From contig JAOVFP010000018.1 in the NCBI GenBank assembly GCA_025738555.1, forward strand, positions 496,001 through 560,000: a DNA stretch of 64,000 nt, written 5' to 3'. Source of the stretch: Cyathus striatus. Lineage: Eukaryota; Basidiomycota; Agaricomycetes; Agaricales; Nidulariaceae. The notes beneath the pieces are model-generated. The model worked only from the letters and a program-made list of their open reading frames with translations. It was not told the DNA's origin and made no database searches. The position numbers and the translations under genes were made by a program. Of the stretch, positions 1 through 13,263 are shown piece after piece. Within the stretch, counting starts at the first letter, position 1. Every line of letters begins with the position of its first letter.

Positions 1-1984
1 ACGCTCACGATTTTCGCCGGAACGTATTCTGAGCCCACCTCCGTGCACTCTTAGGACTTGCTTTCCACAAGAAGAGGACACTGAGCCGTCAACAAGCTCT
101 GGAGTACTTATTCCTAAACCCCGGGGCGAGGCAGGAAAAAATTATAAAATAGTTGACCATGTGGAATGCAGCCAGGAGCGACTTAGCGATATGGAGGTGA
201 TAATTTATTCCAGAGCAATATTTATTTTCTTACCATTGTGACATGCAGAACTATATCATTCAATTAGCCCACGAGGAGTTGGATTTCGGAATTACTTACG
301 CTGCTCAGGAAAGCAGTAAACTTGATATTGTATGTGAGAAGGTACATCTTTCCACTAATTATTGTGACAATATCTAACGACCGCTTCTGAAGGCCGCAGG
401 TCGATATCCTGATCTTCGTAGATATGACAGCAACTGGCTGACTCTTGATATTATCAAGATCAAAATGCGAAATTTCCGAAAAAGTCGCCGAACACCAGTC
501 ACATCTGCAGTTGAAGGAGTATCTGTAATGAAGAGGAAAGAAGCCAGGGTCGTTCGTGGCACAGGAGCTTGAGTAGAGTTTCAAATTTTCATTTTTTATT
601 TCTTTGCATATATGGACATATCTGCTGTGCGGGAAATTGTATATATGTATTGAGTGGTTGAGTGGGTTATGAGCGGGTGTGAGTGGCCTGTGAGTGGCCC
701 TGTGAGCGGGACAATCAATATGATACGTTACCATATTTACAATCTGCACGTACATAGGGTAGAACAACATATTTTTGATTACATTTAGAATTGGCAAGTG
801 GATCTGATGAACGAACCAATCCAGACTCTGTTACCAGGACAAATTCTGAATGTGCGATAAGATAGGGGCGCTGAACATAGCCAGAATCCGGGTTTAGATA
901 GGATCAGTGAACAAATGTGCGTTCCAATTCAGGATTTGTGCGAGAATCTGCGTTAACAACCAATTTTTCACACAGATTCTACCTTTGTTCTATTGTCATT
1001 TTCTCAATATGGAAGCGCGGTATGGGTTTAGAACCAATCCATCATTATTTTCTAAATATGAACATGAATCTGTTCAAGGAGCCGATTTTGGTACACATTC
1101 TAATTGTTAAGAAAATCTGTTTGTACCATATTTACCCCGCCCCGATTCACTCCTGTCTGAGGTGTCAGGGATGTCAGAATTCAGTTATGGTACTATGAGG
1201 AGCATCTATCGGCTTGTGTAGTGAGTACCCAGTGAATGTCTCAAAGAATTATCACTTACTTTAATCACGTCTTAACGCTGTAGCCCTTAAGGATAATGCC
1301 TGGGAGTAGCCGAGGCGCATGTGGCTGTGTTTCTGTAATAGAACTCGGTTTGTAATGGAACCTGGTTTATTGCCGGTTCAACTCGTCACTCGAGGATGCC
1401 CGCAAGAGCCAGCAGCGGACCGTTCAAGTTCATTGTAGAACAATGCAACGCCGATAGTCTTCGAACGTGATGATTCCTCGACGTAAGGTCCTGGCCCTGC
1501 CAACAGTATGACCTCAATGACGAGCAGGCACAATGCATCCTGTAAGACCACCAAAGAGTTCAATCCAGTAGCACTGCAGATGCCGTCCACTGGCCAGAGA
1601 TGCAGAGGCGAGTAGCAACTCGAAGGACTGTGGTAGATAGAACACCCTAGTGGGGAGATTATAGACAATGCACAGGTGATTGTTTCCCTTTGTAACTCGC
1701 CCAGCAATGTACATCGTTCCAAACGACGGTCATCGTTAGCGCACTGAGGATCTGTTCGCGGTCCTCCTCTCTGGCGCAGTGCTGTGAAGTAGTTCTGCCT
1801 CTGGAAGTTGACATCGAGACGTCGTAGCGTATTGGTGCTCGAGCTACGGGATATAAGGGGCTGGATGGGCACGATGAAGGGGGTCAGAAGCACCCCTGGG
1901 ACCATAGGAAGCGTTCAGGTGGACGAAGTTAGTGATGTTAGCCATGCCCTGTGGTGTTTGGGGGGGGGGAGCGGTTGTGGGATT

Positions 1985-2115
1985 GGAGAGGAAGGTCGTG
2001 GTTGAGGAAAAATGGTGGTTGAGGGGGAATGGTGGTTGAGTGGGGTGGTGGTTGCAATGAAGTGGCGGTTGAAGTGAAATAGAGGTTGAAGCTGAAGTGA
2101 GGTGGTGGTTGCAGA
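1985..2115. repeat. Degenerate GGTGGTTGA-type tandem repeat
   Basis: Variants of GTGGTTGA recur every 13-20 bases across this stretch, separated by G/A-rich sequence. On the reverse strand this gives a His/Pro/Thr/Asn-rich low-complexity translation. There is no sign that it is a gene. Confidence 0.6.
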
Positions 2116-4919
2116 ACAACGTTGCATGGTCCCGCAGCGTAGACGGACGGTCGCGGCCTGAGAACCGAGGTCCATGACACATGTTACCTACTTAAGCTCG
2201 CTAAGGACGTAGGGAGATCGGATTCTGATTGGCTTCTAGAGTTTCAGCACAACGGATACGCAATGAATTAGGGCCATTGCTCGTAGCTCAATTAGCTCTA
2301 CGCACACTTAAGCTACATTGCCAAAACCAGGCATAGGAGCAAAACACCTATTCGCTAGTATATTCCCCAGCTTGTATAACGAACGACTGAGTATTTGTTC
2401 GCCAAAGGTATCATTACTGTCGAATGGTTCTCAAGATCCAATGAATAGGTGACATCAAACACAAGATACATTACATTTCAGTCTATGTATCACTCTTATA
2501 ACCTCTTTATCTCAATAGCGTATATACGCCCGCACCTCAGTGCCAATTCTTATAGGAGACGATGGTGACTGCGCCAATGGAGAGAGAATACCATTTGGTT
2601 GGGTTGAATGTTCGGGTCTCACTGTGACAGCGCGTGACTCGCGCTTCTGGGACAGGGTAGCAAAGGATTCTGCTACCATTCAATCATAAAAATATTTATT
2701 CTAAATTTCAAAGGATGTAGCTATATACCTGTAAAGCAGGAAGGCTTATCGTGTGCGGACGAAGCTAATGAGACAAACGATTGAGAAGTCTGAGGTGGTG
2801 AGGCGAACCGTGACGGCCCCATGCCTCGATCTGTACAAACATTCATTCTATTCTGGGGTTCTCATATGGGGTACACTTCATGGTTGTGGGTTCGATCCTT
2901 CCTGAAAACAAATACTTATCCATACCAAGTTGACTCAGTTTGCATGTATCTTATGTACATACTATGCAATAGTCAGATATTCGTTGTATATAATGATGCT
3001 GTGGGTGGTGCCGGAGGACCTTGGCAGTTGGCACAGTTGGACCCGCATTTTAGAGCACGCGTAGTTCGCTAAGAATTTAGCAGCGTTTAGCAGCCCGGGT
3101 GAAACTTCATTTAGAACTCCGAACGCTTTCGTAGGCTTTCGTACACAGGATCGTGAGAACTTAAAAGTTAGGATAAGCGTAGTAACTTAGTAGCAGACTA
3201 CAATAACCACGCGGCATTCTGGAGGAGGAACTGAGGAGACAATCTACAAATTAATGTATGCGAAGGATCTTGAGTGTCAATGGCGCCTAGTCACCGCGGG
3301 CAATTGCTTCTATTTCCTTTGATGATATCGAGAAGATATGATGATCAAAATATTTTCATCATATTTTCATCATATCTTCGCGCTTGTAGAAGCAATTTCC
3401 CGCAGTGAGTGTGGCTCACAGTCCTGCTTTATAGCACAACTCACAAACACATACACACACAATTTCAGAGCGAGATTGTTCCCATACTCGGCGTTTGGAA
3501 CAACGGGCACGTGCACTCGCGGCGTTAGTGAAAGTCGTCGGGGGGCTAGTATTAAGTATTATGTAAGTAAGATACACCAGCAAATTAAAAATAAGCTAAA
3601 GAATCCGCTAAAGACAGCTAAAAAAAGGGGGTCATCTTACCTTGGCGGGGTCGTTTCACATTGCATGACGTTACGCGTTATCGTGACATTGTTTTTAGTC
3701 GCCCAGCCAAATAAAGCCTAGTGACTAGCGCGCGCGCACGTTCAGAATCAACACTTTCCGTGTGGCGAACGCTTGGAGCCCCTCAAGTATTGCGAGAGCC
3801 TATTGCCTTCGTGCTGTATTCCCTCTAGTTCATCGTCCTTCACGTCCCTACTGTTGACCCACTTGTGAACCCAAGCAAGGTTCTTCCCGACGCAGGCGGC
3901 AGTTCCCGAGTGCACGACTGTCGCTACAATACTAGTTTGAAATTTTGAATTGCACCATAGTTTGCACCGCGAGATTAAGAACATCTGGGACTCAACCAGA
4001 GAGCAACCCCTCCTTTCAATGCCATTCCATCAAATTCTCGGCCAACACAACCATCACCATCAGCCTGTTAGCATAGGCTCAAAATCTTTACATCAGTAAG
4101 AACCGGACAATCACCGAGAAGTGCAATACTCGGGTTTCGATGGCTCACCTGACTAGAGCAATTGTGGCGAAGATCTTTCACTTCTAATTGCTCCAAATTT
4201 ACTACATTAAAACCACAGGTAAACAGCGTTTTCGCGAAGCTGTGGGTATAGGGAATGGAGACTCTGGACAGGCAAGAAAGAGGCTCAGAATCGTCAGAAA
4301 GCATTGCCTTGGTATTGCCTCAGGTCAGATAATCAAGTACAAATAAAAAGTTGCCCACCACGTGCAGAGACAAACAAAAGCAAACGCGTGGGGCCATGGC
4401 GCGACGTGCAATTTTCATTTCACCTAGCGCCTACTGCGTCTTCTTTCCTACTTCTTTCATCCGCTTTACTTTCTACATTTGTTCTTCATTCTGGACGTCT
4501 CTAGTAACGTATTTGCTAGTATGGCATGTTTATATGAACTTCTAGTGCGTCATGACCAGAAGTAAAGCATTTACTGGCGCGTATAAGGCTAAAAGGTAGT
4601 TCCGGTGAGTGTTTTGGTAAACCTTCAGCCTCCCAATCGACGCGAATCTTACTGTCTTTTGTACAGTCCGAAAAACGCGTTACTTCTCTATATATGCTTG
4701 TATTTCTACTTCATGAAAGCCATGATCACTTCTGTCGAGAGGCCAACACGATACTTTTGACTTGACGGCGCAGTGAGCTGATCAGCAATTGCGCAATACT
4801 TTCTATGGTAGTACTACCACAACATGACTACGAAACCTCGTAGAGTAACTTTACGAACATTTATTGTCGTAGGCTGCCGCCCTTTCGTTCCCGGGACGTC
4901 AGCGATTCATTGAGATAGC

Positions 4920-5215
4920 TCATCCACACGTGGTTATATGCGCCCCCAAACTCAGTGCTGCGAAACGTCCTCTGTTCCCCGACAAGAACGAAGAACTTTA
5001 ACGAACGATCCATTTAGCAATGACACAGAGGGGCCTTCATCCACCCACGGTCATATACGACCCACCATGTTCAGTTAGTTCACTACGAACTACCCTTTGC
5101 CCCGGATTGATCATCATATCTGGCATTGTCGGCCCATAGGAAGTCAACATCGCGTGGTTTACTTCGTATATGCGTCCCGCCCAGCTCAGTAAACTGCGAA
5201 ATTCAAAGCCGGCTT
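4920..5215. repeat. Three degenerate copies of a ~115-bp unit
   Basis: Similar blocks start near 4,924, 5,040 and 5,150. Each has a GTGGTTATATGCG-like sequence followed by CAGTnnnCTGCGAAAC-like sequence. The copies are clearly diverged. No gene is associated with them. Confidence 0.4.
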
Positions 5216-7362
5216 CCTGACTTGAAACCTGATGAGAACGTACCCACCTCTCCCACGCACACGCCTCGTCATACCCATCTTGAGCACCACGGGTCGATCC
5301 CATCTCTCATACCTAACGCAATCCCTAGGAAATCTGTCAGTGCATTACCTCTTCTACGCATGGGTAATACTACGTTATCTCCCCGCGGGTGAATCCCTTC
5401 CCGCACTCATCGCTGTACCGGATGGCGCATCCCCTAAACGTGTTGTTCCAATTCTCACTTTAACCCTCCCAGGTACGCTTCCTGCTGTTCAAAGACAACT
5501 GCTCCTGGCGACATTTCACACCTTTCCTAACTGCCAAATATGCCCTACTGCTAGGCATTTTGGTGGCTGTACAGCTGCCCTGCACACTTCGACACCGCAT
5601 CTGCCCGAACAATCTGTTATCTGGATTGTGTCCGTTATCTCGGTTGAGCACAAGCCCGGGGACCGGAACTCACCTGCTTATTTGTCCATCGATCTGCATG
5701 CATACATCTTCTACTGACGACTTCTCTGACGAACGGGATGGTTTGAACGTGCGTGCTACATAGCTGCTCTGAGTCCTGAGTCAGGCTTTCACCCCGGGGC
5801 CGCAGCGCGAAATGTGAAAGTCAAGCTTGAATTTCGGCCTGGTGGAGGTTTACTGGGCCGGTTGCTCATACGTGCAGATAATCTTCTTCGAATGGCATGT
5901 CTCGTTGACAGAGCTGTCGAAGCTCTAGGTCAAGCTCTAACTTGTCTCCTAAACTCTCGCCTATACTTCTTCGGAGCCGCAGGCTCCCGCCCACTGCCAG
6001 CACTCTGCAAGACGTCACTCAGAGTCTCGAACTTTGCTCGAAACTACTTCGTAAACGATCACCTGACGTGCGCCTATCACATCCACGCACGTGAGTATCG
6101 TGTCGACTATCACACAATGAGGGTGCCAGGAGGAAGCCGCGAGGCAAAGTTGAACATTCACCTATCAGGGAATCAGGAATCAAGATGGTGGCTCTGCTCT
6201 CTCTTCTTTCTTCTACCCCATCATATCTCTCTCGAGGCAAAGCGGTAATTCTATCTGAGGCTTTTTTTCCATTGTATAAGATACGAAGATACGAGATTGG
6301 AATGGGCTCTTGATCGGAAGGTGTATTGCGTGCGTACGTGCGTGGTGGAAGAAGGAGAGAAAGAGGATAGTGAAAGGATGTGCTGTGGAATGGAAGGTGG
6401 GATCGATAGTGCTGTGCTGTGCCGTCCAGCTGTCTGTCTGTCCGTCCATCGTTCGAGACAACGTACGTTTTGCTTATTCTTATTCGTCTCTGGATGCAAT
6501 TTATCCATCTATCTATCTGTTCTCTTGCTCGGTCAGATTTTGCTTCATCGACGTCTGTAGTTACCGAGATCAACGTGATCAACGTGATTATTCTAATGTT
6601 GGATGAGTTGCAGATGCAGATGGACCGGAATATCCGTTAGCTCATAGCCCAGTACAGTTAACTTTGCTGCCGCAAAGGCAAGGCTCGTGTTCCACTGCGC
6701 TGTGGATAGAACTAGAGCAGGTACAGTATAACCATCTACTCACTGTGTTTAAAAATATTAACTGTCACGGGTTCTGCGGCTCGTATCGTCAGAGTCCATC
6801 CAAGCACCGCGATGTTGTTTCATCTGGAAATCCCGTTTCGGCAGGGGGTGGTAGAGGGACATTGGTTCCGGAAGAAGGATGGTAAGAAGGATTAGAATGG
6901 ATACATGGGCGGCGCGAGGCTGGTTGGTGAGTGAGCTCTATCTCCCTCGGCGGTCGTTGATATGCCAACTTCGTGCTATACTTGCCCTAATTTGGGCCAG
7001 AACTTTGTTGCTGCGCGGGCCAGTGAGTTGCTGTTGATAGCTGTTGCGGTTGCCACTAGCCAGTCACGCTTACGCTGTAACTGTTCCATTTTGGTACGCG
7101 TTACGGTTACGTTTTACTCAAGTTCGTGTGTCTCCTTGCCCCTCCTGCTCGCCAGCGAGTCGCTCCGCTCGAGTAGGATAACATACGTCAGAGTGTTGAG
7201 GTTATGGTTTTACAAGTGTCCAAGGGGGAGCGGGGCGGTGCGCTGGGCAGACGTCGCAGAGCACCCGGGCGTGTGACGCCATCATTTTTTGTTCAGTTTT
7301 GCCCCTTTTATTCCGGCCGGGTGCGGTGAACAATTCCTGTGGTTGCCATATTTAGGCGGACA

Positions 7363-7368
7363 TATATA
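7363..7368 (+). promoter_or_regulatory. Candidate TATA box of the first DUF6699-like gene
   Basis: A TATATA stretch lies 93 bp upstream of the ATG at 7,456 in otherwise mixed sequence. A pyrimidine-rich stretch follows, as is common at fungal transcription starts. This is a position-based inference. Confidence 0.4.
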
Positions 7369-7455
7369 CTGTTCGCCACGCTGGACTTTTTGTCTTCTTA
7401 CCTTGTGCACCGTAGTCTCGCTCTGTCCCCTCTCTACCCTTCATACCTTTAGCCC

Positions 7456-8220
7456 ATGGCCAAACGCGTTCACTTCGCGGCAAGGGATATCTTCCATTCT
7501 CCTACCCCCTCTCCAGGGCCTTCCAGCAACGGGCTCAAGACCCCCTCTCCCACCCCATCAGATTCCTCAGTCCCCTCGAGTTCCTCATCTGAACTTGAAC
7601 TTTCCACACCGCCCCCTCCGCCCATTTTCTACCCACACCCGCCCACGCCCTACTATCAACCACGAAACCTCTACCTCCCTCCACCGCAAGCCCATGAACT
7701 GTATCAGGAAGTCGAACCGAAGACGATGCAGATCCACAGGCTGCTCGCTTACACACCGTACAATCCCCCACCAATCCCATTCGACCTCGCACAACTACCT
7801 TCTGTCTCCCCACACCTCCTTCCACCAGGTACAGCGCTCTCAGACCCGGCAACCCACCCCCCAATGGGGTGTGTGACCATCACCATTCTCGTACCAGTGT
7901 CCAATATACCTCCCTGGGAAGTCACGGTTTCCGCTCCTCAGGGCGAGAGTTTCATAACTGTCATCGGGGTGCTGCGAACTTTATACCGTGCTCTACGGCC
8001 TGCTGTGCACCCATTCGAGTACAACTCGCTGGCGCCGGAGGAGGCTGCGCTTGTCAACGCTGCGTACTTCCAGAGGTGCAGCTTGATCGAGGGTCCTGGG
8101 AGGGCGAAGGAGGAGCAGAAAGGAGTGAAGAAGGTTGATCTGTTCATGGGGAGGACGAGGTTCATGGGGCTTTGTGTTAGTGGGGAGAGGACGGATGTCT
8201 GGGAGCTCACACTGTCATAG
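7456..8220 (+). CDS. DUF6699-like protein, paralogue 1 (RVxF N-terminus)
   Basis: A single exon encodes 254 aa. The N-terminus MAKRVHFAARD carries KRVHF, which fits the RVxF docking pattern for protein phosphatase 1, followed by a Ser/Pro-rich linker (residues 15-75). The C-terminal half has the features I associate with DUF6699 of agarics: FDLAQLPS, the ATHPP block, a VTV-rich strand, FITVIGVLRTLYRAL (strand and helix), a charged linker, KKVDLFMGRTRFMGL and a terminal DVWELTLS. No signal peptide or membrane segment is visible. The start is supported by a TATA-like box 93 bp upstream and by similar N-termini in two other paralogues. The function of the domain is unknown to me. Assignment to the family rests on recognition, not on a search. 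Confidence 0.85.
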   Translation: MAKRVHFAARDIFHSPTPSPGPSSNGLKTPSPTPSDSSVPSSSSSELELSTPPPPPIFYPHPPTPYYQPRNLYLPPPQAHELYQEVEPKTMQIHRLLAYTPYNPPPIPFDLAQLPSVSPHLLPPGTALSDPATHPPMGCVTITILVPVSNIPPWEVTVSAPQGESFITVIGVLRTLYRALRPAVHPFEYNSLAPEEAALVNAAYFQRCSLIEGPGRAKEEQKGVKKVDLFMGRTRFMGLCVSGERTDVWELTLS

Positions 8221-11200
8221 TCTCACGACCCCTGGGACATCTACCCAACGCCATTCTAGGACACGAAAACACGGTTCTCCAGAAGCAACATGACGACGAC
8301 GAACGCGATCGTGTTTCGTCGTCTATACCACCCGGAGAACGAATATGATCTCACTCTGGTACCTTACAGATCGCCATAATCAAGCTCGTACGACTTACAC
8401 TCCTTCTCCACTCCAACTGATAGACTCGATCTCGAGAACGCGGACATACGGACACACTCAAATCCACCCACGAACCCATAATCCCCGCCCCCAAACCCAA
8501 CCCTCTTGCGGCCGACTCTATTAGTTTAGTGGCACCCTATGGCTACTATGGAAAACCCATAGCCCTACTTCCGGATTCGGAAACCATCTTCTTCGTGCCT
8601 GTGCGGAAAAGTTACCCATGCCTACTTTATCCATGCGGACCGTTCCACCCCCGGGTTCCGCTCCGTATTTTTCGTTCGTTTCAAATTCATTTGCTATGTT
8701 TTATGGGATAAGTTAATTGTAATGTTGTATGTATGTATATACCTTATTGGTTCTTTAGTTGAATAGAAGAAAAAAAGAAATTTGTATACTACTCCGTCCT
8801 TCCGTGTGTCATTTTAAGTTAACTGGAGTCTGACAGTGACCGTCTAATGGCCCCGTTGTGTCTTGCTCAGCTTGTCCAGCTACGGTAAGTACATACGTAT
8901 GCCAATCGTACCGGTCAGTCCGTCGTTCTTCTTCCTAGCCACGAGTGTGCCGTAACCCCTCTTAGCCTGCCAGTTTCTCTCGTTCTCTCTCCTCTCTTAC
9001 ACCTTCCCACCTCGTTCCTCAACGAAAAGGGTTCAAAACAAAGGAAGAACGGTCATCGTCACGTCAATCCGGACTCGGCTCGGCATCTCTCGTTCCTAAC
9101 TTCCTTTCCCCATCCCTATTCGTGAATCAGCATACCCTGACCGTATGGATAGTTAATAACAACGTGAGAATACGAGGGGTTGAGTGGTATATTTCGCCGT
9201 GTCATATGGCTTTTCGTTGCTTTGTTTAGTGGTGGGGAAGTGATGTTGGCCTTGGCCATGTTGCATTCTAGTTTGTTGGTATAGGGTATTCTATGTTGAC
9301 CTAACACGGAAAGGATGACTGAGGAGGTTGGAATGTTCTCGAGCCAGCCTCTGTGCATTTGTGCTGCCATTAATGTCCCCAGTTGACTTGTGCTAATTAC
9401 AGCGCTGGGGGATATGTGATCACGAATCTATCCAATTCCTGATGATTTCCGGGGATGCTGCGCTAAGTATATCGTCTACGTCTGTCACATACAGTCTATC
9501 ACAGCAGTGCGTACTTATTTCGACTTTTGACGAGGCATCCATCTATCCACCGCCTTCGCTTTCGAATTTGATGTCTCGACTGCGAGATGGAATCATAAGA
9601 AGTATCTTGGATGTAATCAATAATCGCTGGAGGTAAGTTGAATTCTACTGAGATCACACTTCGAACTTCGGGAAATGTATCGCGATTCATTAGTCCATAT
9701 GAACTATGCATCGGTACAGCATCTGCGGGAGCGGTAGCATATTGCTTCCGCTCTCCCAATGGGACCTTTCATCGGGATTTAGAACCTGAGAGATGTCATC
9801 ATATCTTTGATCTGCACCTTTATGGAGAAGTATCACCAATTCACTTAATTGATCGTGGAAGTAAGCTCTAGATGGGAATCAAACTTCGAGAATATATGTA
9901 GTATGCTGTGAGCCAGGATAGGTATCGAAGTTGGCTGATAGCCAAGGGTTAGATGGAGAGGGATGATATGAGTTACATGCCATTGGAGCTTGCTAGCCCC
10001 TTCCTCCCCGACTGCAAAATTCCGGTCTACAGCACTCGAATCAGTGGGAATCCATTAACCCTCTTCAGGGATCCGAACAACGTTCCAAGTATACTTCGGG
10101 GTTTACTATGAAGTATCATCTATCCTATCCCGTACATATTCCATAATACATCTCCCATAGTTTCCAACCATAAGTATTCGGAGGTGTGGCAAAGTGCCCA
10201 ATGTGATCGCGCGGAAGAAAGTCGTCTACTCCAGCGATCCGCGCCTCTGGCTACTGAATGCCTTCTCCATTTTTAGTTACGCGGTCTAAGTGGGCTCCTA
10301 CGTAGTTGTGCGCTCATCCCCTTTGGTGTCTCTCTTTTCAGGTCCACTCGCTTACGGGCTGCACTGCTTTTTAAGCGGCATACCATGAGGCTACTGAACG
10401 CTCACCTACAAAACGTCATTGTTTTCCTAATGTAATCAAGTCGTATGCATTGGATTCCGACTCGTTCGGGTATTTAGCGCTTCATAGCGCTCCTATGGTG
10501 ATTGGATATTGCAGTGTTAATGATGTCGGTACCGGCTTGCTTTACTTCCAGATCATAGTGATTCACTCTGTCGAATGAATGTATCGCATTGAGGTCCAGT
10601 ATAAAAGCCTTGTTATTGAAATATAATCAGGCCTCGTAGATAGGTCAAAACGTTAATGCATGGCTCAGGTATTGTGCGTCTAAGTATATGTTGAACTATG
10701 CATTCGATTAATAACGCCGGCACCGACTTTGTTACTTCCAGGTCGTTGTGACTTCTATTGAGTTTACGCATCGCATTGAGATTGAAAGAAGTAATGTCTG
10801 ATCTAAACTTTTCATATGATTGTTCACTTACGACTCAGGGTTCCCAATTATATGTGAAATTTACTCGAGAAAGACTTACGACTTTCAGATTACCTCCAGT
10901 TACTACTTATTTATGTGGATGCAAAGTCCTGTACAGTTTCTTCCGAATTCGCTTATACGTCTTTGCATCCAACTAGGGTGCTATGCGTTCTATATTCATT
11001 GTTTTCATGACAACAGACACCAATTCCTACCTCTGCACAACTGCAAGGCTACAACACAATACGCCCGCAGACCAAGAATGTGTGCATATTCTAGGGTTCT
11101 GAGTCCAAGTTACGGGATTATGGCCGCGTTCTCACAGAGTGCCAATAACGGTAGGTTCAGTGGTCATAAGGTGATTAACGACCACCCACAAGCTAGTTAC

Positions 11201-12400
11201 AGATTGATTGACCAGATCCCCGCCGACGGCGCTTGGGGTGTGCAACGTGTTATGGAGTGGAGGGATAGATAGGAGAGAAGAGGTCTACAGCATTCCCGCC
11301 GCTCGTTGATACACGTGTATCAAGCCACTTTACAGCACGTACCGTTAGATATACCCACACTACTCCTCACTTCCTGATGGTTTCCGACTGGATTTGAATG
11401 TAAAGTATACCCTTGTAGCATATCTGAGCCTCCTTTCAAGCTAAGGTTTAGATTGTATCTTCTGTGTGTGAGACAAGAATTTCTATTTCGTTTACTACTG
11501 TTTCCGTATAATTTCCAGACGAACGGTACAATATGGTACATACGTCCTTCATTCGAACGGGAAGTATGTCGACTCTCCACTCCGCTTTTAGCACTGGCAC
11601 CTGAACAAAGTTCGTCGGCCCTCAAGTCACTTTTCAATCTCCGTTTAAAATAAAGTGCGGGTTGTCGATCCCGCCTGCACCGCAATTAATTCTATGCACT
11701 GCTACGTGGCTCCGTCCCGAGGAATATTCAGGAAATAAGCATTACTGCATGAGGCTACTCAACGCCAGCTAAGAGCCCTGCGACAGGTTTCGCTTGGAAG
11801 GCGGAACTTCACCCCCACGGCTTGATTTCGGCGTCGGAGTCAGCCGCATCTTAATTTCGCCGCTCTCGTCATTCGATATGTTTTGGGACTTTGTATGAGA
11901 ACCTTCTACAATCTATGTTGCGCCACAATCATCATGCGTTTTCTTCATGGCTGCATAGGTTTGGGTCCGTATATCCAAGTTGAAGTTATGAGGGATTGCA
12001 GGCGACGCAACTCCGAGTGTAACAAAAATATTTGACAGAGATCTATACCATAAATTCTCGATCTCGGTTACGTATCGAGGCTATACGCGCAACTGTCTAA
12101 GAATAGGCGGTGCCCGCCTTTGGTCTGCAGACTAAGCTGCGTCCCTTGCAATCCGTCAACGTCGTCAGCATGTTCTTGTCTTTCCGCCCACTTTCCGGTA
12201 GGTAGAAATCAGATTGGTGCTCTTTCAGTGAGAGAAAGAGGGCCCCACTGCTGTAGATCTCAAAGCGTTTCATACCAGATCTTGGCTCCACATTCTTAGA
12301 TTCATGGACTAACTTCTCCACAATTCCGGTAGGCTTATTCCAACTTAATGTCCCGCTGCGCACTGGCGGCGCGGTCACGCTAAGCCACGGGTGTCCGATC
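8221..12400. other. Gene-poor spacer between DUF6699-like genes
   Basis: No supportable gene. The first part (to about 8,790) is probably the 3' untranslated region and polyadenylation region of the upstream gene; AATAGAAGAAAAAAAG occurs near 8,762. A degenerate duplication of about 200 bp is visible (copies starting near 10,520 and 10,720, sharing ACTTCCAG and CGCATTGAG blocks). The rest shows nothing I can name. Confidence 0.5.
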
Positions 12401-12472
12401 TTCGTCTTTTTTTGGATTCAAAACGAGGCGGTACGCTACATTGGCTCGTCACAACCTGTGGAGAAGTAAAGT

Positions 12473-12479
12473 ATAAAAC
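12473..12479 (+). promoter_or_regulatory. TATA box of DUF6699-like paralogue 2
   Basis: TATAAAA lies 104 bp upstream of the ATG at 12,577 and is followed by a C/T-rich leader. This is a good match to a fungal TATA element. Confidence 0.55.
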
Positions 12480-12576
12480 CCTCTGTTGTGCGACTTAATA
12501 TCCAATACTCCCCCCACTTCTCTCCACTACATCCTCTTTACAACCTTTACCTCCCTCGCAGCACCTTCACATCAGA

Positions 12577-13263
12577 ATGCCAGGAAAGCGCGTCCGATTC
12601 TCTAGCAAAAACGTTGTACATCCAGTTGTACCATCTCCCGCCCTCACATATTCGTCGTTTTCTCCTGCTTCCAGCAGCAGTCTCCCTACTCCACCTAACA
12701 CGATGTATGGCTTCCCAGGACCCTCACCTTACATGGTTGGAACCCAATATCCAACCTATGTCACGAGCACCAAGCCTACCCGCGCTCGTGAGCATCACTT
12801 CCTAGAGTATCACTCTAGGCCAGTAGTGGACTATGACATGGCCCAGCACCCATCCACTATTCAATACCACCACCACCATATACCCTCTCACGTCTTGTAT
12901 GAGGCAGCTACGACTCCAGCTCTACCTAGCATGATGCTCAAGAGCCCATACCTGCCTTGGACCATCAAAGTCTACGCGTCTAATGGATCTTACGTTACCC
13001 TCTTCGACGTATTCGATTCTATCTATCGTACCATGTACAAAGGCATCACATCCCACGAATTCGCTACTCTTCCCTCCGATCACGAGAGGCGACGCGCTAC
13101 CCGTGCTTACGAGGCACGGTACTCCCGCCATCACAGCTCCAGGTCTCGTGAGGAGGAAAAGCGTCAAGGGATGAAGCGTATTGACTTCCTAATGGGTCAT
13201 ACTATCTTTTCTGGAATCACGCCCACCCACCAGCCCGACGTGTGGACTCTCAACTCCCGATGA
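12577..13263 (+). CDS. DUF6699-like protein, paralogue 2 (RVxF N-terminus)
   Basis: A single exon encodes 228 aa. It begins MPGKRVRFSSKNVV, with KRVRF in the RVxF pattern, then a Ser/Pro-rich segment. The core contains DYDMAQHP, a Pro-rich turn (TTPALPS), WTIKVYAS, VTLFDVFDSIYRTM (strand and helix), an Arg-rich helix with EERRR-type charge and a Gly-Met-Lys segment, KRIDFLMGHTIFSGI and a terminal PDVWTLNSR. The same order of elements occurs in the paralogue at 7,456, although overall identity is low. A TATA box at 12,473 supports the start. No membrane segments or targeting signal are seen. The family call is by recognition of the core, and the biochemical role is unknown. Confidence 0.85.
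   Translation: MPGKRVRFSSKNVVHPVVPSPALTYSSFSPASSSSLPTPPNTMYGFPGPSPYMVGTQYPTYVTSTKPTRAREHHFLEYHSRPVVDYDMAQHPSTIQYHHHHIPSHVLYEAATTPALPSMMLKSPYLPWTIKVYASNGSYVTLFDVFDSIYRTMYKGITSHEFATLPSDHERRRATRAYEARYSRHHSSRSREEEKRQGMKRIDFLMGHTIFSGITPTHQPDVWTLNSR

Larger units (their letters stand above)
1..7300. other. Gene-poor intergenic region
   Basis: I see no coding region I can defend here. Open frames are short, overlap on both strands and show no family motif. The stretch holds a degenerate GT-rich repeat near 1,985-2,115, a threefold degenerate duplication near 4,920-5,215 and short simple repeats such as CTGTCTGTCTGTC near 6,428 and ATCTATCTAT near 6,509. It resembles the long decayed spacers between the DUF6699-like genes further right. 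Confidence 0.5.

Noticed and set aside
264..797. Reverse-strand open frame of 177 codons
   Set aside because: No domain, no convincing splice extension and low-complexity His/Thr repeats in the first third; part of the gene-poor region.
1378..2182. Reverse-strand overlapping open frames, with an N-terminus that vaguely recalls a Ser/Pro-rich DUF6699 leader
   Set aside because: None of the core elements (VTxxDVL helix, DxWxL end) appears in any frame, and the N-terminal part is only the GTGGTTGA repeat translated.
3720..3740. GCGCGCGCGC run
   Set aside because: Short simple repeat with no context.
5814..6582. Open frames of 144 and 187 codons on opposite strands
   Set aside because: Mutually overlapping, without motifs; composition fits non-coding DNA with simple repeats.
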